From the NCBI GenBank assembly GCA_036785665.1, contig JAXIVJ010000523.1, positions 62,001 to 126,000 on the forward strand: a DNA stretch of 64,000 bases, given 5' to 3'. Of this stretch, positions 26,701 to 38,700 are shown in pieces. The position numbers were made by a program, and so were the translations under genes. The notes below the pieces were generated by a model. It was not told the DNA's origin, did not search any database, and saw only the letters and a program-made list of their open reading frames with translations. The DNA comes from Chirona hameri. Taxonomy: Eukaryota; Arthropoda; Thecostraca; Balanomorpha; Balanidae. Numbering within the stretch: position 1 is the stretch's first letter; the number at the start of each line of letters is the position of its first letter.

Positions 26701-29700
26701 TGTGAGGAGTTCCTCACTCTCCTTACTAAACCCGTCTCTCCGCCAGTGAGGTGGTGGAGTGTGAGGAGTTCCTCACTCTCCTTACTAAACCCGTCTCTCC
26801 GCCAGTGAGGTGGTGGAGTGTGAGGAGTTCCTCACTCTCCTTACTAAACCCGTCTCTCCGCCAGTGAGGTGGTGGAGTGTGAGGAGTTCCTCACTCTCCT
26901 TACTAAACCCGTCTCTCCGCCAGTGAGGTGGTGGAGTGTGAGGAGTTCCTCACTCTCCTTACTAAACCCGTCTCTCCGCCAGTGAGGTGGTGGAGTGTGA
27001 AGAGTTCCTCACCGCCTTACTAAACCCGTCTCTCCGCCAGTGAGGTGGTGGAGTGTGAGGAGTTCCTCACTCTCCTTACTAAACCCGTCTCTCCTCCAGT
27101 GAGGTGGTGGAGTGTGAGGAGTTCCTCACTCTCCTTACTAAACCCGTCTCTCCGCCAGTGAGGTGGTGGAGTGTGAGGAGTTCCTCACTCTCCTTACTAA
27201 ACCCGTCTCTCCGCCAGTGAGGTGGTGGAGTGTGAAGAGTTCCTCACTCTCCTTATTAAACCCGTCTCTCCGCCAGTGAGGTGGTGGAGTGTGAGGAGTT
27301 CCTCACTCTCCTTATTAAACCCGTCTCTCCGCCAGTGAGGTGGTGGAGTGTGAGGAGTTCCTCACTCTCCTTACTAAACCCGTCTCTCCGCCAGTGAGGT
27401 GGTGGAGTGTGAGGAGTTCCTCACTCTCCTTACTAAACCCGTCTCTCCGCCAGTGAGATGGTGGAGTGTGAGGAGTTCCTCACTCTCCTTATTAAACCCG
27501 TCTCTCCTCCAGTGAGGTGGTGGAGTGTGAGGAGTTCCTCACTCTCCTTATTAAACCCGTCTCTCCGCCAGTGAGGTGGTGGAGTGTGAGGAGTTCCTCA
27601 CTCTCCTTACTAAACCTGTCTCTCCGCCAGTGAGGTGGTGGAGTGTGAGGAGTTCCTCACTCTCCTTACTAAACCCGTCTCTCCGCCAGTGAGGTGGTGG
27701 AGTGTGAAGAGTTCCTCACTCGCCTTACTAAACCCGTCTCTCCGCCAGTGGGGTGGTGGAGTGTGAAGAGTTCCTCACTCGCCTTACTAAACCCGTCTCT
27801 CCGCCAGTGAGGTAGTGGAGTGTGAGGAGTTCCTCACCCTGACGGCGGACCAGGTGATCCAGCTCATCTCGTGTGACAGACTCTCCTTATTAAACCCGTC
27901 TCTCCGCCAGTGAGGTGGTGGAGTGTGAAGAGTTCCTCACTCTCCTTACTAAACCCGTCTCTCCGCCAGTGAGGTGGTGGAGTGTGAGGAGTTCCTCACC
28001 CTGACGGCGGACCAGGTGATCCAGCTCATCTCGTGTGACAGACTCTCCTTATTAAACCCGTCTCTCCGCCAGTGAGGTGGTGGAGTGTGAGGAGTTCCTC
28101 ACTCTCCTTACTAAACCCGTCTCTCCGCCAGTGAGGTGGTGGAGTGTGAGGAGTTCCTCACTCTCCTTATTAAACCCGTCTCTCCGCCAGTGAGGTGGTG
28201 GAGTGTGAGGAGTTCCTCACTCTCCTTATTAAACCCGTCTCTCTGCCAGTGAGGTGGTGGAGTGTGAGGAGTTCCTCACTCTCCTTACTAAACCCGTCTC
28301 TCCGCCAGTGAGGTGGTGGAGTGTGAGGAGTTCCTCACTCTCCTTACTAAACCCGTCTCTCCGCCAGTGAGGTGGTGGAGTGTGAGGAGTTCCTCACCCG
28401 GACGGCGGACCAGGTGATCCAGCTCATCTCGTGTGACAGACTCTCCTTATTAAACCCGTCTCTCCGCCAGTGAGGTGGTGGAGTGTGAGGAGTTCCTCAC
28501 TCTCCTTACTAAACCCGTCTCTCCTCCAGTGAGGTGGTGGAGTGTGAGGAGTTCCTCACTCTCCTTACTAAACCCGTCTCTCCGCCAGTGAGGTGGTGGA
28601 GTGTGAGGAGTTCCTCACCCTGACGGCGGACCAGGTGATCCAGCTCATCTCGTGTGACAGACTCTCCTTATTAAACCCGTCTCTCCGCCAGTGAGGTGGT
28701 GGAGTGTGAGGAGTTCCTCACTCTCCTTACTAAACCCGTCTCTCCGCCAGTGAGGTGGTGGAGTGTGAGGAGTTCCTCACTCTCCTTACTAAACCCGTCT
28801 CTCCGCCAGTGAGGTGGTGGAGTGTGAGGAGTTCCTCACCCTGACGGCGGACCAGGTGATCCAGCTCATCTCGTGTGACAGACTCTCCTTATTAAACCCG
28901 TCTCTCCGCCAGTGAGGTGGTGGAGTGTGAGGAGTTCCTCACTCTCCTTACTAAACCCGTCTCTCCTCCAGTGAGGTGGTGGAGTGTGAGGAGTTCCTCA
29001 CTCTCCTTACTAAACCCGTCTCTCCGCCAGTGAGGTGGTGGAGTGTGAGGAGTTCCTCACCCTGACGGCGGACCAGGTGATCCAGCTCATCTCGTGTGAC
29101 AGACTCTCCTTATTAAACCCGTCTCTCCGCCAGTGAGGTGGTGGAGTGTGAGGAGTTCCTCACTCTCCTTACTAAACCCGTCTCTCCGCCAGTGAGGTGG
29201 TGGAGTGTGAGGAGTTCCTCACTCTCCTTACTAAACCCGTCTCTCCGCCAGTGAGGTGGTGGAGTGTGAGGAGTTCCTCACCCTGACGGCGGACCAGGTG
29301 ATCCAGCTCATCTCGTGTGACAGACTCTCCTTATTAAACCCGTCTCTCCGCCAGTGAGGTGGTGGAGTGTGAGGAGTTCCTCACTCTCCTTACTAAACCC
29401 GTCTCTCCGCCAGTGAGGTGGTGGAGTGTGAGGAGTTCCTCACTCGCCTTACTAAACCCGTCTCTCCGCCAGTGTGGTGGTGGAGTGTGAGGAGTTCCTC
29501 ACTCTCCTTATTAAACCCGTCTCTCCGCCAGTGAGGTGGTGGAGTGTGAGGAGTTCCTCACTCTCCTTATTAAACCCGTCTCTCCGCCAGTGAGGTGGTG
29601 GAGTGTGAGGAGTTCCTCACTCTCCTTACTAAACCCGTCTCTCCGCCAGTGAGGTGGTGGAGTGTGAGGAGTTCCTCACTCTCCTTATTAAACCCGTCTC

Positions 29701-32700
29701 TCCGCCAGTGAGGTGGTGGAGTGTGAGGAGTTCCTCACTCTCCTTATTAAACCCGTCTCTCCGCCAGTGAGGTGGTGGAGTGTGAGGAGTTCCTCACTCT
29801 CCTTACTAAACCCGTCTCTCCGCCAGTGAGGTGGTGGAGTGTGAGGAGTTCCTCACTCTCCTTACTAAACCCGTCTCTCCGCCAGTGAGGTGGTGGAGTG
29901 TGAGGAGTTCCTCACTCTCCTTATTAAACCCGTCTCTCCGCCAGTGAGGTGGTGGAGTGTGAGGAGTTCCTCACTCTCCTTATTAAACCCGTCTCTCCGC
30001 CAGTGAGGTGGTGGAGTGTGAGGAGTTCCTCACTCTCCTTACTAAACCCGTCTCTCCGCCAGTGAGGTGGTGGAGTGTGAGGAGTTCCTCACTCTCCTTA
30101 TTAAACCCGTCTCTCCGCCAGTGAGGTGGTGGAGTGTGAGGAGTTCCTCACTCGCCTTACTAAACCCGTCTCTCCGCCAGTGAGGTGGTGGAGTGTGAAG
30201 AGTTCCTCACTCTCCTTACTAAACCCGTCTCTCCGCCAGTGAGGTAGTGGAGTGTGAGGAGTTCCTCACCCTGACGGCGGACCAGGTGAGCCAGCTCATC
30301 TCGTGTGACAGACTCTCCTTATTAAACCCGTCTCTCCGCCAGTGAGGTGGTGGAGTGTGAGGAGTTCCTCACTCTCCTTACTAAACCCGTCTCTCCGCCA
30401 GTGAGGTGGTGGAGTGTGAGGAGTTCCTCATTCTCCTTACTAAACCCGTCTCTCCGCCAGTGAGGTGGTGGAGTGTGAAGAGTTCCTCACTCTCCTTATT
30501 AAACCCGTCTCTCCGCCAGTGAGGTGGTGGAGTGTGAGGAGTTCCTCACTCTGACGGCGGACCAGGTGATCCAGCTCATCTCGTGTGACAGACTCTCCTT
30601 ATTAAACCCGTCTCTCCGCCAGTGAGGTGGTGGAGTGTGAGGAGTTCCTCACTCTCCTTACTAAACCCGTCTCTCCGCCAGTGAGGTGGTGGAGTGTGAG
30701 GAGTTCCTCACTCTCCTTACTAAACCCGTCTCTCCGCCAGTGAGGTGGTGGAGTGTGAGGAGTTCCTCACTCTGACGGCGGAGCAGGTGATCCAGCTCAT
30801 CTCGTGTGACAGACTCTCCGTCGCCAATGAGGAGAAGGTACGGCCACCTGGCGGGGATTTACTCTGGTGTGAGAGTTTGGTGCTGGTAGAAATCGTGCGT
30901 CGTCAGGCGCGCGAGTTGTCTTCAATGACAGACTTGTGACCTAGGAGTAGTTAGTGACCTAGTAGTTATAGTGTTTTGTAATTAATGTATCCATGGAAAC
31001 TGCTTAAAGGGAAATATTCACCTTTAAGGAGTCTTGCAAGCTCCACAGTAGTTGGCATAGTTGTTGCTGCATAAGTTTTCACAACAAACCTACATATTTA
31101 ATATTTATATTTACGAATATATCTTTCCTGGATACTTTTGTGACTCTTCCTACGTCTGATCGAGGCGACCCCTGACCGCTGTCTCGTTTTTCAGGTGTAC
31201 GAGTGCGTCTGATCGAGGCGACCCCTGACCGCTGTCTCGTTTTTCAGGTGTACGAGTGCGTCTGATCGAGGCGACCCCTGACCGCTGTCTCGTTTTTCAG
31301 GTGTACGAGTGCGTCTGATCGAGGCGACCCCTGACCGCTGTCTCGTTTTTCAGGTTTACGAGTGCGTCTGATCGAGGCGACCCCTGACCGCTGTCTCGTT
31401 TTTCAGGTGTACGAGTGCGTCTGATCGAGGCGACCCCTGACCGCTGTCTCGTTTTTCAGGTGTACGAGTGCGTCTGATCGAGGCGACCCCTGACCGCTGT
31501 CTCGTTTTTCAGGTGTACGAGTGCGTCTGATCGAGGCGACCCCTGACCGCTGTCTCGTTTTTCAGGTGTACGAGTGCGTCTGATCGAGGCGACCCCTGAC
31601 TGCTGTCTCGTTTTTCAGGTGTACGAGTGCGTGTTGCGGTGGATCAACTATGACCTATCAGCGCGAGAGCGTCACCTGGCCGATCTCATGTCGCAGGTAT
31701 GTTTGTCTGTCTGTCGCTCCGCTGACCGTATTTAATTGACCCCGAACCCTTCCTCCCACCCGTGCATGGATTGTGACTATCGGTGTGAAAACCCGTGGGG
31801 CTGGGCCATGATATTGTGATATTTCAATATCTGCTTTGTCAGATTCGTGACACAGTTGTTCTCAATCTTCTGGTGCTTAGGTTAGGAGTTTGTCATTCTC
31901 CGAGTATATATATATAGGATTGTTTTATGTATAGGGTCAGTGGAGTGTGTATAGGTTTGGTGTGCGGATTATTGCTTTCGATAGTGCGTGACTGTGTGTG
32001 TGTGTGCGTGTGTGGGACAGGTGCGCCTGCCGCTGTTGTCACGTGACTTCCTGGTGCAGCAAGTGAAGAAGGAGCCCCTGCTGCAGCCAAACGCCGCCTG
32101 TGAGTCGAGCAGTGGCCCGTCCCGGCCACTTCACTGTGTGATATCACATCTCTATCACATCTCACTGTTGGGCCATCCTGACTTTGCTCCATCACCGGCC
32201 TTCGTGTTTCAATGTTTCCTCACGGCCGGTGGTATTATTTAGTTATTGCTATGCATTCATTTAATTATTTATTTATGATTTATTTATGTGTGTATTTATG
32301 TTTACTTTGTATGATTGCCGGCGGGATGAATCATTTATGGACGGAAGTCACAAAGATACTACCTGCCATGTTTTATTATTATCCATTATTTTGCTTCCTT
32401 TAGGTTCAGTAGCCTCTAATTACTGTCGCAGTGTCCGCGGACGGTTTGTGGCCGCGTTCCTTCCCGACGTCTCCCACAGCCATACGTGTCTGCCGCCTGG
32501 TGATTGGTACTCAATACTCATTGGCGTTCCTGCCGTCCGCAGGCAAGGACTACCTGATCGAGGCGCTGCTGTACCACCTGTCCGCCTCCATCGAGGGTGG
32601 CCCCGCCGTGGAGAGCCTGCGTACCAAGCCGCGACAGCCGGTCGGACTGCCCAAGGTACGGGGCGGGGGGGGGGGGGGTGGTGACCGGAGAGTCGATCGG

Positions 32701-35700
32701 ACTGCCCAAGGTACGGGGCGGGCGGGGGGGGGGGGACCGGAGAGTCGATCGGACTGCCCAAGGTACGGGGCGGGGGGGGGGGGGGGGGGTGGTGACCGGA
32801 GAGTCGATCGGACTGCCCAAGGTACGGGGCGGGGGGGGGTGTGGTGACCGGAGAGTCGATCGGACTGCCCAAGGTACGGGGCGGGGGGGGGGCGACCGGA
32901 GCCGATCGGACTGCCCAAGGTGCGATGGGGGGTTGGACGGATGGAGGTTCACAGGATGTGGTAAGACGGGTAGGTTAGGATTAGCCCTGGTTGATATTTT
33001 ACCAGCTGCATAACGAAGCAACGCCTATTACCGCTGGTAATCCGCACTGGCATTACCCACGGGTAACTGTTATGACGTCAGACAGCCTGTGACTGCTCTC
33101 TGTTATGACGTCAGACAGTATGTGACTGCTCTCTGTTATGACGTCAGACGGCCTGTGACTGCTCTCTGTTATGACGTCAGACGGCCTGTGACTGCTCTCT
33201 GTTATGACGTCAGACAGCATGTGACTGCTCTCTGTTATGACGTCACACAGCCTGTGACTGCTCTCTGTTATGACGTCAGACAGTCTGTGACTGCTTTCTG
33301 TTATGACGTCAGACGGCCTGTGACTGCTCTCTGTTATGACGTCAGACAGCCTGTAACTGCTCCCTGTTATGACGTCAGACAGTCTGTGACTGCTCTCTGG
33401 TATGACGTCAGACAGTCTCACTGCTCTCTGTTATGACGTCAGACAGTCTGTGACTGCTCTCTGTTATGACGTCAGACAGTCTGTGACTGCTCTCTGTTAT
33501 GACGTCACACAGCCTGTGACTGCTCTCTGTTATGACGTCACACAGCCTGTGACTGCTCCCTGTTATGACGTCACACAGCCTGTGACTGCTCTCTGTTATG
33601 ACGTCAGACAGTCTGTGACTGCTCTCTGTTATGACGTCAGACAGCATGTGACTGTTCTCTGTTATGACGTCAGACAGCATGTGACTGCTCTGTTATGACG
33701 TCAGATAGTCTGTGACTGCTCTCTGTTATGACGTCAGACAGCCTGTGACTGCTCTCTGTTATGACGTCACACAGTCTGTGACTGCTCTCTGTTATGACGT
33801 CAGATAGTCTGTGACTGCTCTCTGTTATGACGTCAGACAGCCTGTGACTGCTCTATGTTATGACGTCAGACAGCCTGTGACTGCTCTCTGTTATGACGTC
33901 AGACAGCCTGTGACTGCTCTCTGTTATGACGTCAGACAGCCTGTGACTGCTCTCTGTTATGACGTCAGACAGCCTGTGACTGCTCTCTGTTATGACGTCA
34001 GACAGCCTGTGACTGCTCTCTGTTATGACGTCTGACAGTTTGTGACTGCTCTCTGTTATGACGTCAGACAGTCTGTGACTGCTCTCTGTTATGACGTCAG
34101 ACAGCCTGTGACTGCTCTCTGTTATGACGTCAGACAGTCTGTGACTGCTCTCTGTTATGACGTCAGACAGTCTGTGACTGCTCTCTGGTATGACGTCAGA
34201 CAGTCTGTGACTGCTCTCTGTTATGACGTCAGACAGTCTGTGACTGCTCTCTGGTATGACGTCAGACAGTCTGTGACTGCTCTCTGTTATGACGTCAGAC
34301 AGTCTGTGACTGCTCTCTGGTATGACGTCAGACAGTCTGTGACTGCTCTCTGTTATGACGTCAGACAGTCTGTGACTGCTCTCTGTTATGACGTCAGACA
34401 GCCTGTGACTGCTCTCTGTTATGACGTCAGACAGTCTGTGACTGCTCTCTGTTATGACGTCAGACAGTCTGTGACTGCTCTCTGTTATGACGTCAGACAG
34501 CCTGTGACTGCTCTCTGTTATGACGTCAGACAGCCTGTGACTGCTCTCTGTTATGACGTCAGACAGCATGTGACTGCTCTCTGTTATGACGTCAGACAGC
34601 CTGTGACTGCTCTCTGTTATGACGTCAGACAGTCTGTGACTGCTCTCTGTTATGACGTCAGACAGCATGTGACTGCTCTCTGTTATGACGTCAGACAGTC
34701 TGTGACTGCTCTCTGTTATGACGTCAGACAGCCTGTGACTGCTCTCTGTTATGACGTCAGACAGCCTGTGACTGCTCTCTGTTATGACGTCAGACAGCCT
34801 GTGACTGCTCTCTGTTATGACGTCACACAGCCTGTGACTGCTCTCTGTTATGACGTCAGACAGTCTGTGGCTGCTCTCTGTTATGACGTCAGACAGCCTG
34901 TGACTGCTCTCTGTTATGACGTCAGACAGTCTGTGACTGCTCTCTGTTATGACGTCAGACAGTCTGTGACTGCTCTCTGTTATGACGTCAGACAGTCTGT
35001 GACTGCTCTCTGTTATGACGTCAGACAGTCTGTCACTGCTATCTGTTATGACGTCAGACAGTCTGTGACTGCTCTCTGTTATGACGTCAGACAGTCTGTG
35101 ACTGCTCTCTGTTATGACGTCAGACAGTATGTGACTGCTCTCTGTTATGACGTCAGACAGTCTGTGACTGCTCTCTGTTATGACGTCAGACAGCCTGTGA
35201 CTGCTCTCTGTTATGACGTCAGACAGCCTGTGACTGCTCTCTGTTATGACGTCTGACAGTCTGTGACTGCTCTCTGTTATGACGTCAGACAGTCTGTGAC
35301 TGCTCTCTGTTATGACGTCAGACAGCCTGTGACTGCTCTCTGTTATGACGTCAGACAGTCTGTGACTGCTCTCTGTTATGACGTCAGACAGTCTGTGACT
35401 GCTCTCTGGTATGACGTCAGACAGTCTGTGACTGCTCTCTGTTATGACGTCAGACAGTCTGTGACTGCTCTCTGGTATGACGTCAGACAGTCTGTGACCG
35501 CTCTCTGTTATGACGTCAGACAGCCTGTGACTGCTCTCTGTTATGACGTCAGACAGTCTGTGACTGCTCTCTGTTATGACGTCAGACAGTCTGTGACTGC
35601 TCTCTGGTATGACGTCAGACAGTCTGTGGCTGCTCTCTGTTATGACGTCAGACAGTCTGTGACTGCTCTCTGTTATGACGTCAGACAGCCTGTGACTGCT

Positions 35701-38700
35701 CTCTGTTATGACGTCAGACAGTCTGTGACTGCTCTCTGTTATGACGTCAGACAGTCTGTGACTGCTCTCTGTTATGACGTCAGACAGCCTGTGACTGCTC
35801 TCTGTTATGACGTCAGACAGCCTGTGACTGCTCTCTGTTATGACGTCAGACAGCATGTGACTGCTCTCTGTTATGACGTCAGACAGCCTGTGACTGCTCT
35901 CTGTTATGACGTCAGACAGTCTGTGACTGCTCTCTGTTATGACGTCAGACAGCCTGTGACTGCTCTCTGTTATGACGTCAGACAGTCTGTGACTGCTCTC
36001 TGTTATGACGTCAGACAGCCTGTGACTGCTCTCTGTTATGACGTCAGACAGCCTGTGACTGCTCTCTGTTATGACGTCAGACAGCCTGTGACTGCTCTCT
36101 GTTATGACGTCACGCAGCCTGTGACTGCTCTCTGTTATGACGTCAGACAGTCTGTGGCTGCTCTCTGTTATGACGTCAGACAGCCTGTGACTGCTCTCTG
36201 TTATGACGTCAGACAGTCTGTGACTGCTCTCTGTTATGACGTCAGACAGTCTGTGACTGCTCTCTGTTATGACGTCAGACAGTCTGTGACTGCTCTCTGT
36301 TATGACGTCAGACAGTCTGTCACTGCTATCTGTTATGACGTCAGACAGTCTGTGACTGCTCTCTGTTATGACGTCAGACAGTCTGTGACTGCTCTCTGTT
36401 ATGACGTCAGACAGTATGTGACTGCTCTCTGTTATGACGTCAGACAGTCTGTGACTGCTCTCTGTTATGACGTCAGACAGCCTGTGACTGCTCTCTGTTA
36501 TGACGTCAGACAGTCTGTGACTGCTCTCTGGTATGACGTCAGACAGTATGTGACTGCTCTATGTTATGACGTCAGACAGCCTGTGACTGCTCTCTGTTAT
36601 GACGTCAGACAGCTTGTGACTGCTCTCTGTTATGACGTCAGACAGTCTGTGACTGCTCTCTGTTATGACGTCAGACGGCCTGTGACTGCTCTCTGTTATG
36701 ACGTCACACAGTCTGTGACTGCTCTCTGGTATGACGTCAGACAGCCTGTGACTGCTCTCTGTTATGACGTCAGACAGTCTGTGACTGCTCTCTGTTATGA
36801 CGTCAGACAGCCTGTGACTGCTCTCTGTTATGACGTCAGACAGCCTGTGACTGCTCTCTGTTATGACGTCAGACAGTCTGTGACTGCTCTCTGTTATGAC
36901 GTCAGACAGCCTGTGACTGCTCTCTGTTATGACGTCAGACAGCCTGTGACTGCTCTCTGTTATGACGTCAGACAGCCTGTGACTGCTCTCTGTTATGACG
37001 TCAGACAGCATGTGACTGCTCTCTGTTATGACGTCAGACAGTCTGTGACTGCTCTCTGGTATGACGTCAGACAGCCTGTGACTGCTCTCTGTTATGACGT
37101 CAGACAGTCTGTGACTGCTCTCTGTTATGACGTCAGACAGCATGTGACTGCTCTCTGTTATGACGTCAGACAGCCTGTGACTGCTCTCTGTTATGACGTC
37201 AGACAGTCTGTGACTGCTCTCTGTTATGACGCCAGACAGCCTGTGACTGCTCTCTGTTATGACGTCAGACAGTCTGTGACTGCTCTCTGTTATGACGTCA
37301 GACAGTCTGTGACTGCTCTCTGTTATGACGTCAGACAGCATGTGACTGCTCTCTGTTATGACGTCAGACAGTCTGTGACTGCTCTCTGTTATGACGTCAG
37401 ACAGCCTGTGACTGCTCTCTGTTATGACGTCAGACAGCCTGTGACTGCTCTATGTTATGACGTCAGACAGCCTGTGACTGCTCTCTGTTATGACGTCAGA
37501 CAGCATGTGACTGCTCTCTGTTATGACGTCAGACAGTCTGTGACTGCTCTCTGTTATGACGTCAGACAGTCTGTGACTGCTCTCTGTTATGACGTCAGAC
37601 AGCCTGTGACTGCTCTCTGTTATGACGTCAGACAGTCTGTGACTGCTCTCTGTTATGACGTCAGACAGCCTGTGACTGCTCTCTGTTATGACGTCAGACA
37701 GCCTGTGACTGCTCTCTGTTATGACGTCAGACAGCCTGTGACTGCTCTCTGTTATGACGTCAGACAGCATGTGACTGCTCTCTGTTATGACGTCAGACAG
37801 CCTGTGACTGCTCTCTGTTATGACGTCAGACAGCCTGTGACTGCTCTCTGTTATGACGTCAGACAGCCTGTAACTGCTCCCTGTTATGACGTCAGACAGT
37901 CTGTGACTGCTCTCTGTTATGACGTCAGAAAGTCTGTGACTGCTCTCTGTTATGACGTCAGACAGCCTGTGACTGCTCTCTGTTATGACGTCAGACAGCC
38001 TGTGACTGCTCTCTGTTATGACGTCAGACAGTCTGTGACTGCTCTCTGTTATGACGTCAGACAGTCTGTGACTGCTCTCTGTTATGACGTCAGACAGTCT
38101 GTGACTGCTCTCTGTTATGACATCACACAGCCTGTGACTGCTCTCTGTTATGACGTCAGACATCCTGTGACTGCTCTCTGGTATGACGTCAGACAGCCTG
38201 TGACTGCTCTCTGTTATGACTTTAGACAGCCTGTGACTGCTCTCTGTTATGACGTCAGACAGTCTGTGACTGCTCTCTGTTATGACGTCAGACAGTCTGT
38301 GACTGCTCTCTGTTATGACGTCAGACAGCCTGTGACTGCTCTCTGTTATGACGTCAGACAGCCTGTGACTGCTCTCTGTTATGACGTCAGACAGTCTGTG
38401 ACTGCTCTCTGTTATGACGTCAGACAGCCTGTGACTGCTCTCTGGTATGACGTCAGACAGCCTGTAACTGCTCCCTGGTATGACGTCAGACAGCCTGTGA
38501 CTGCTCTCTGTTATGACGTCAGACAGCCTGTGACTGCTCTCTGTTATGACGTCAGACAGCCTGTGACTGCTCTCTGTTATGACGTCAGACAGCCTGTGAC
38601 TGCTCTCTGTTATGACGTCAGACAGCCTGTGACTGCTCTCTGTTATGACGTGAGACAGTATGTTACTGCTCTCTGTTATGACGTCAGACAGCCTGTGACT

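Noticed and set aside
26318..30740. A family of tandem duplicated exons used alternatively (Dscam-like)
   Set aside because: The copies hold only the first 30-76 nt of the exon, lack the exon's own donor, and give stops, so they cannot act as alternative full exons.
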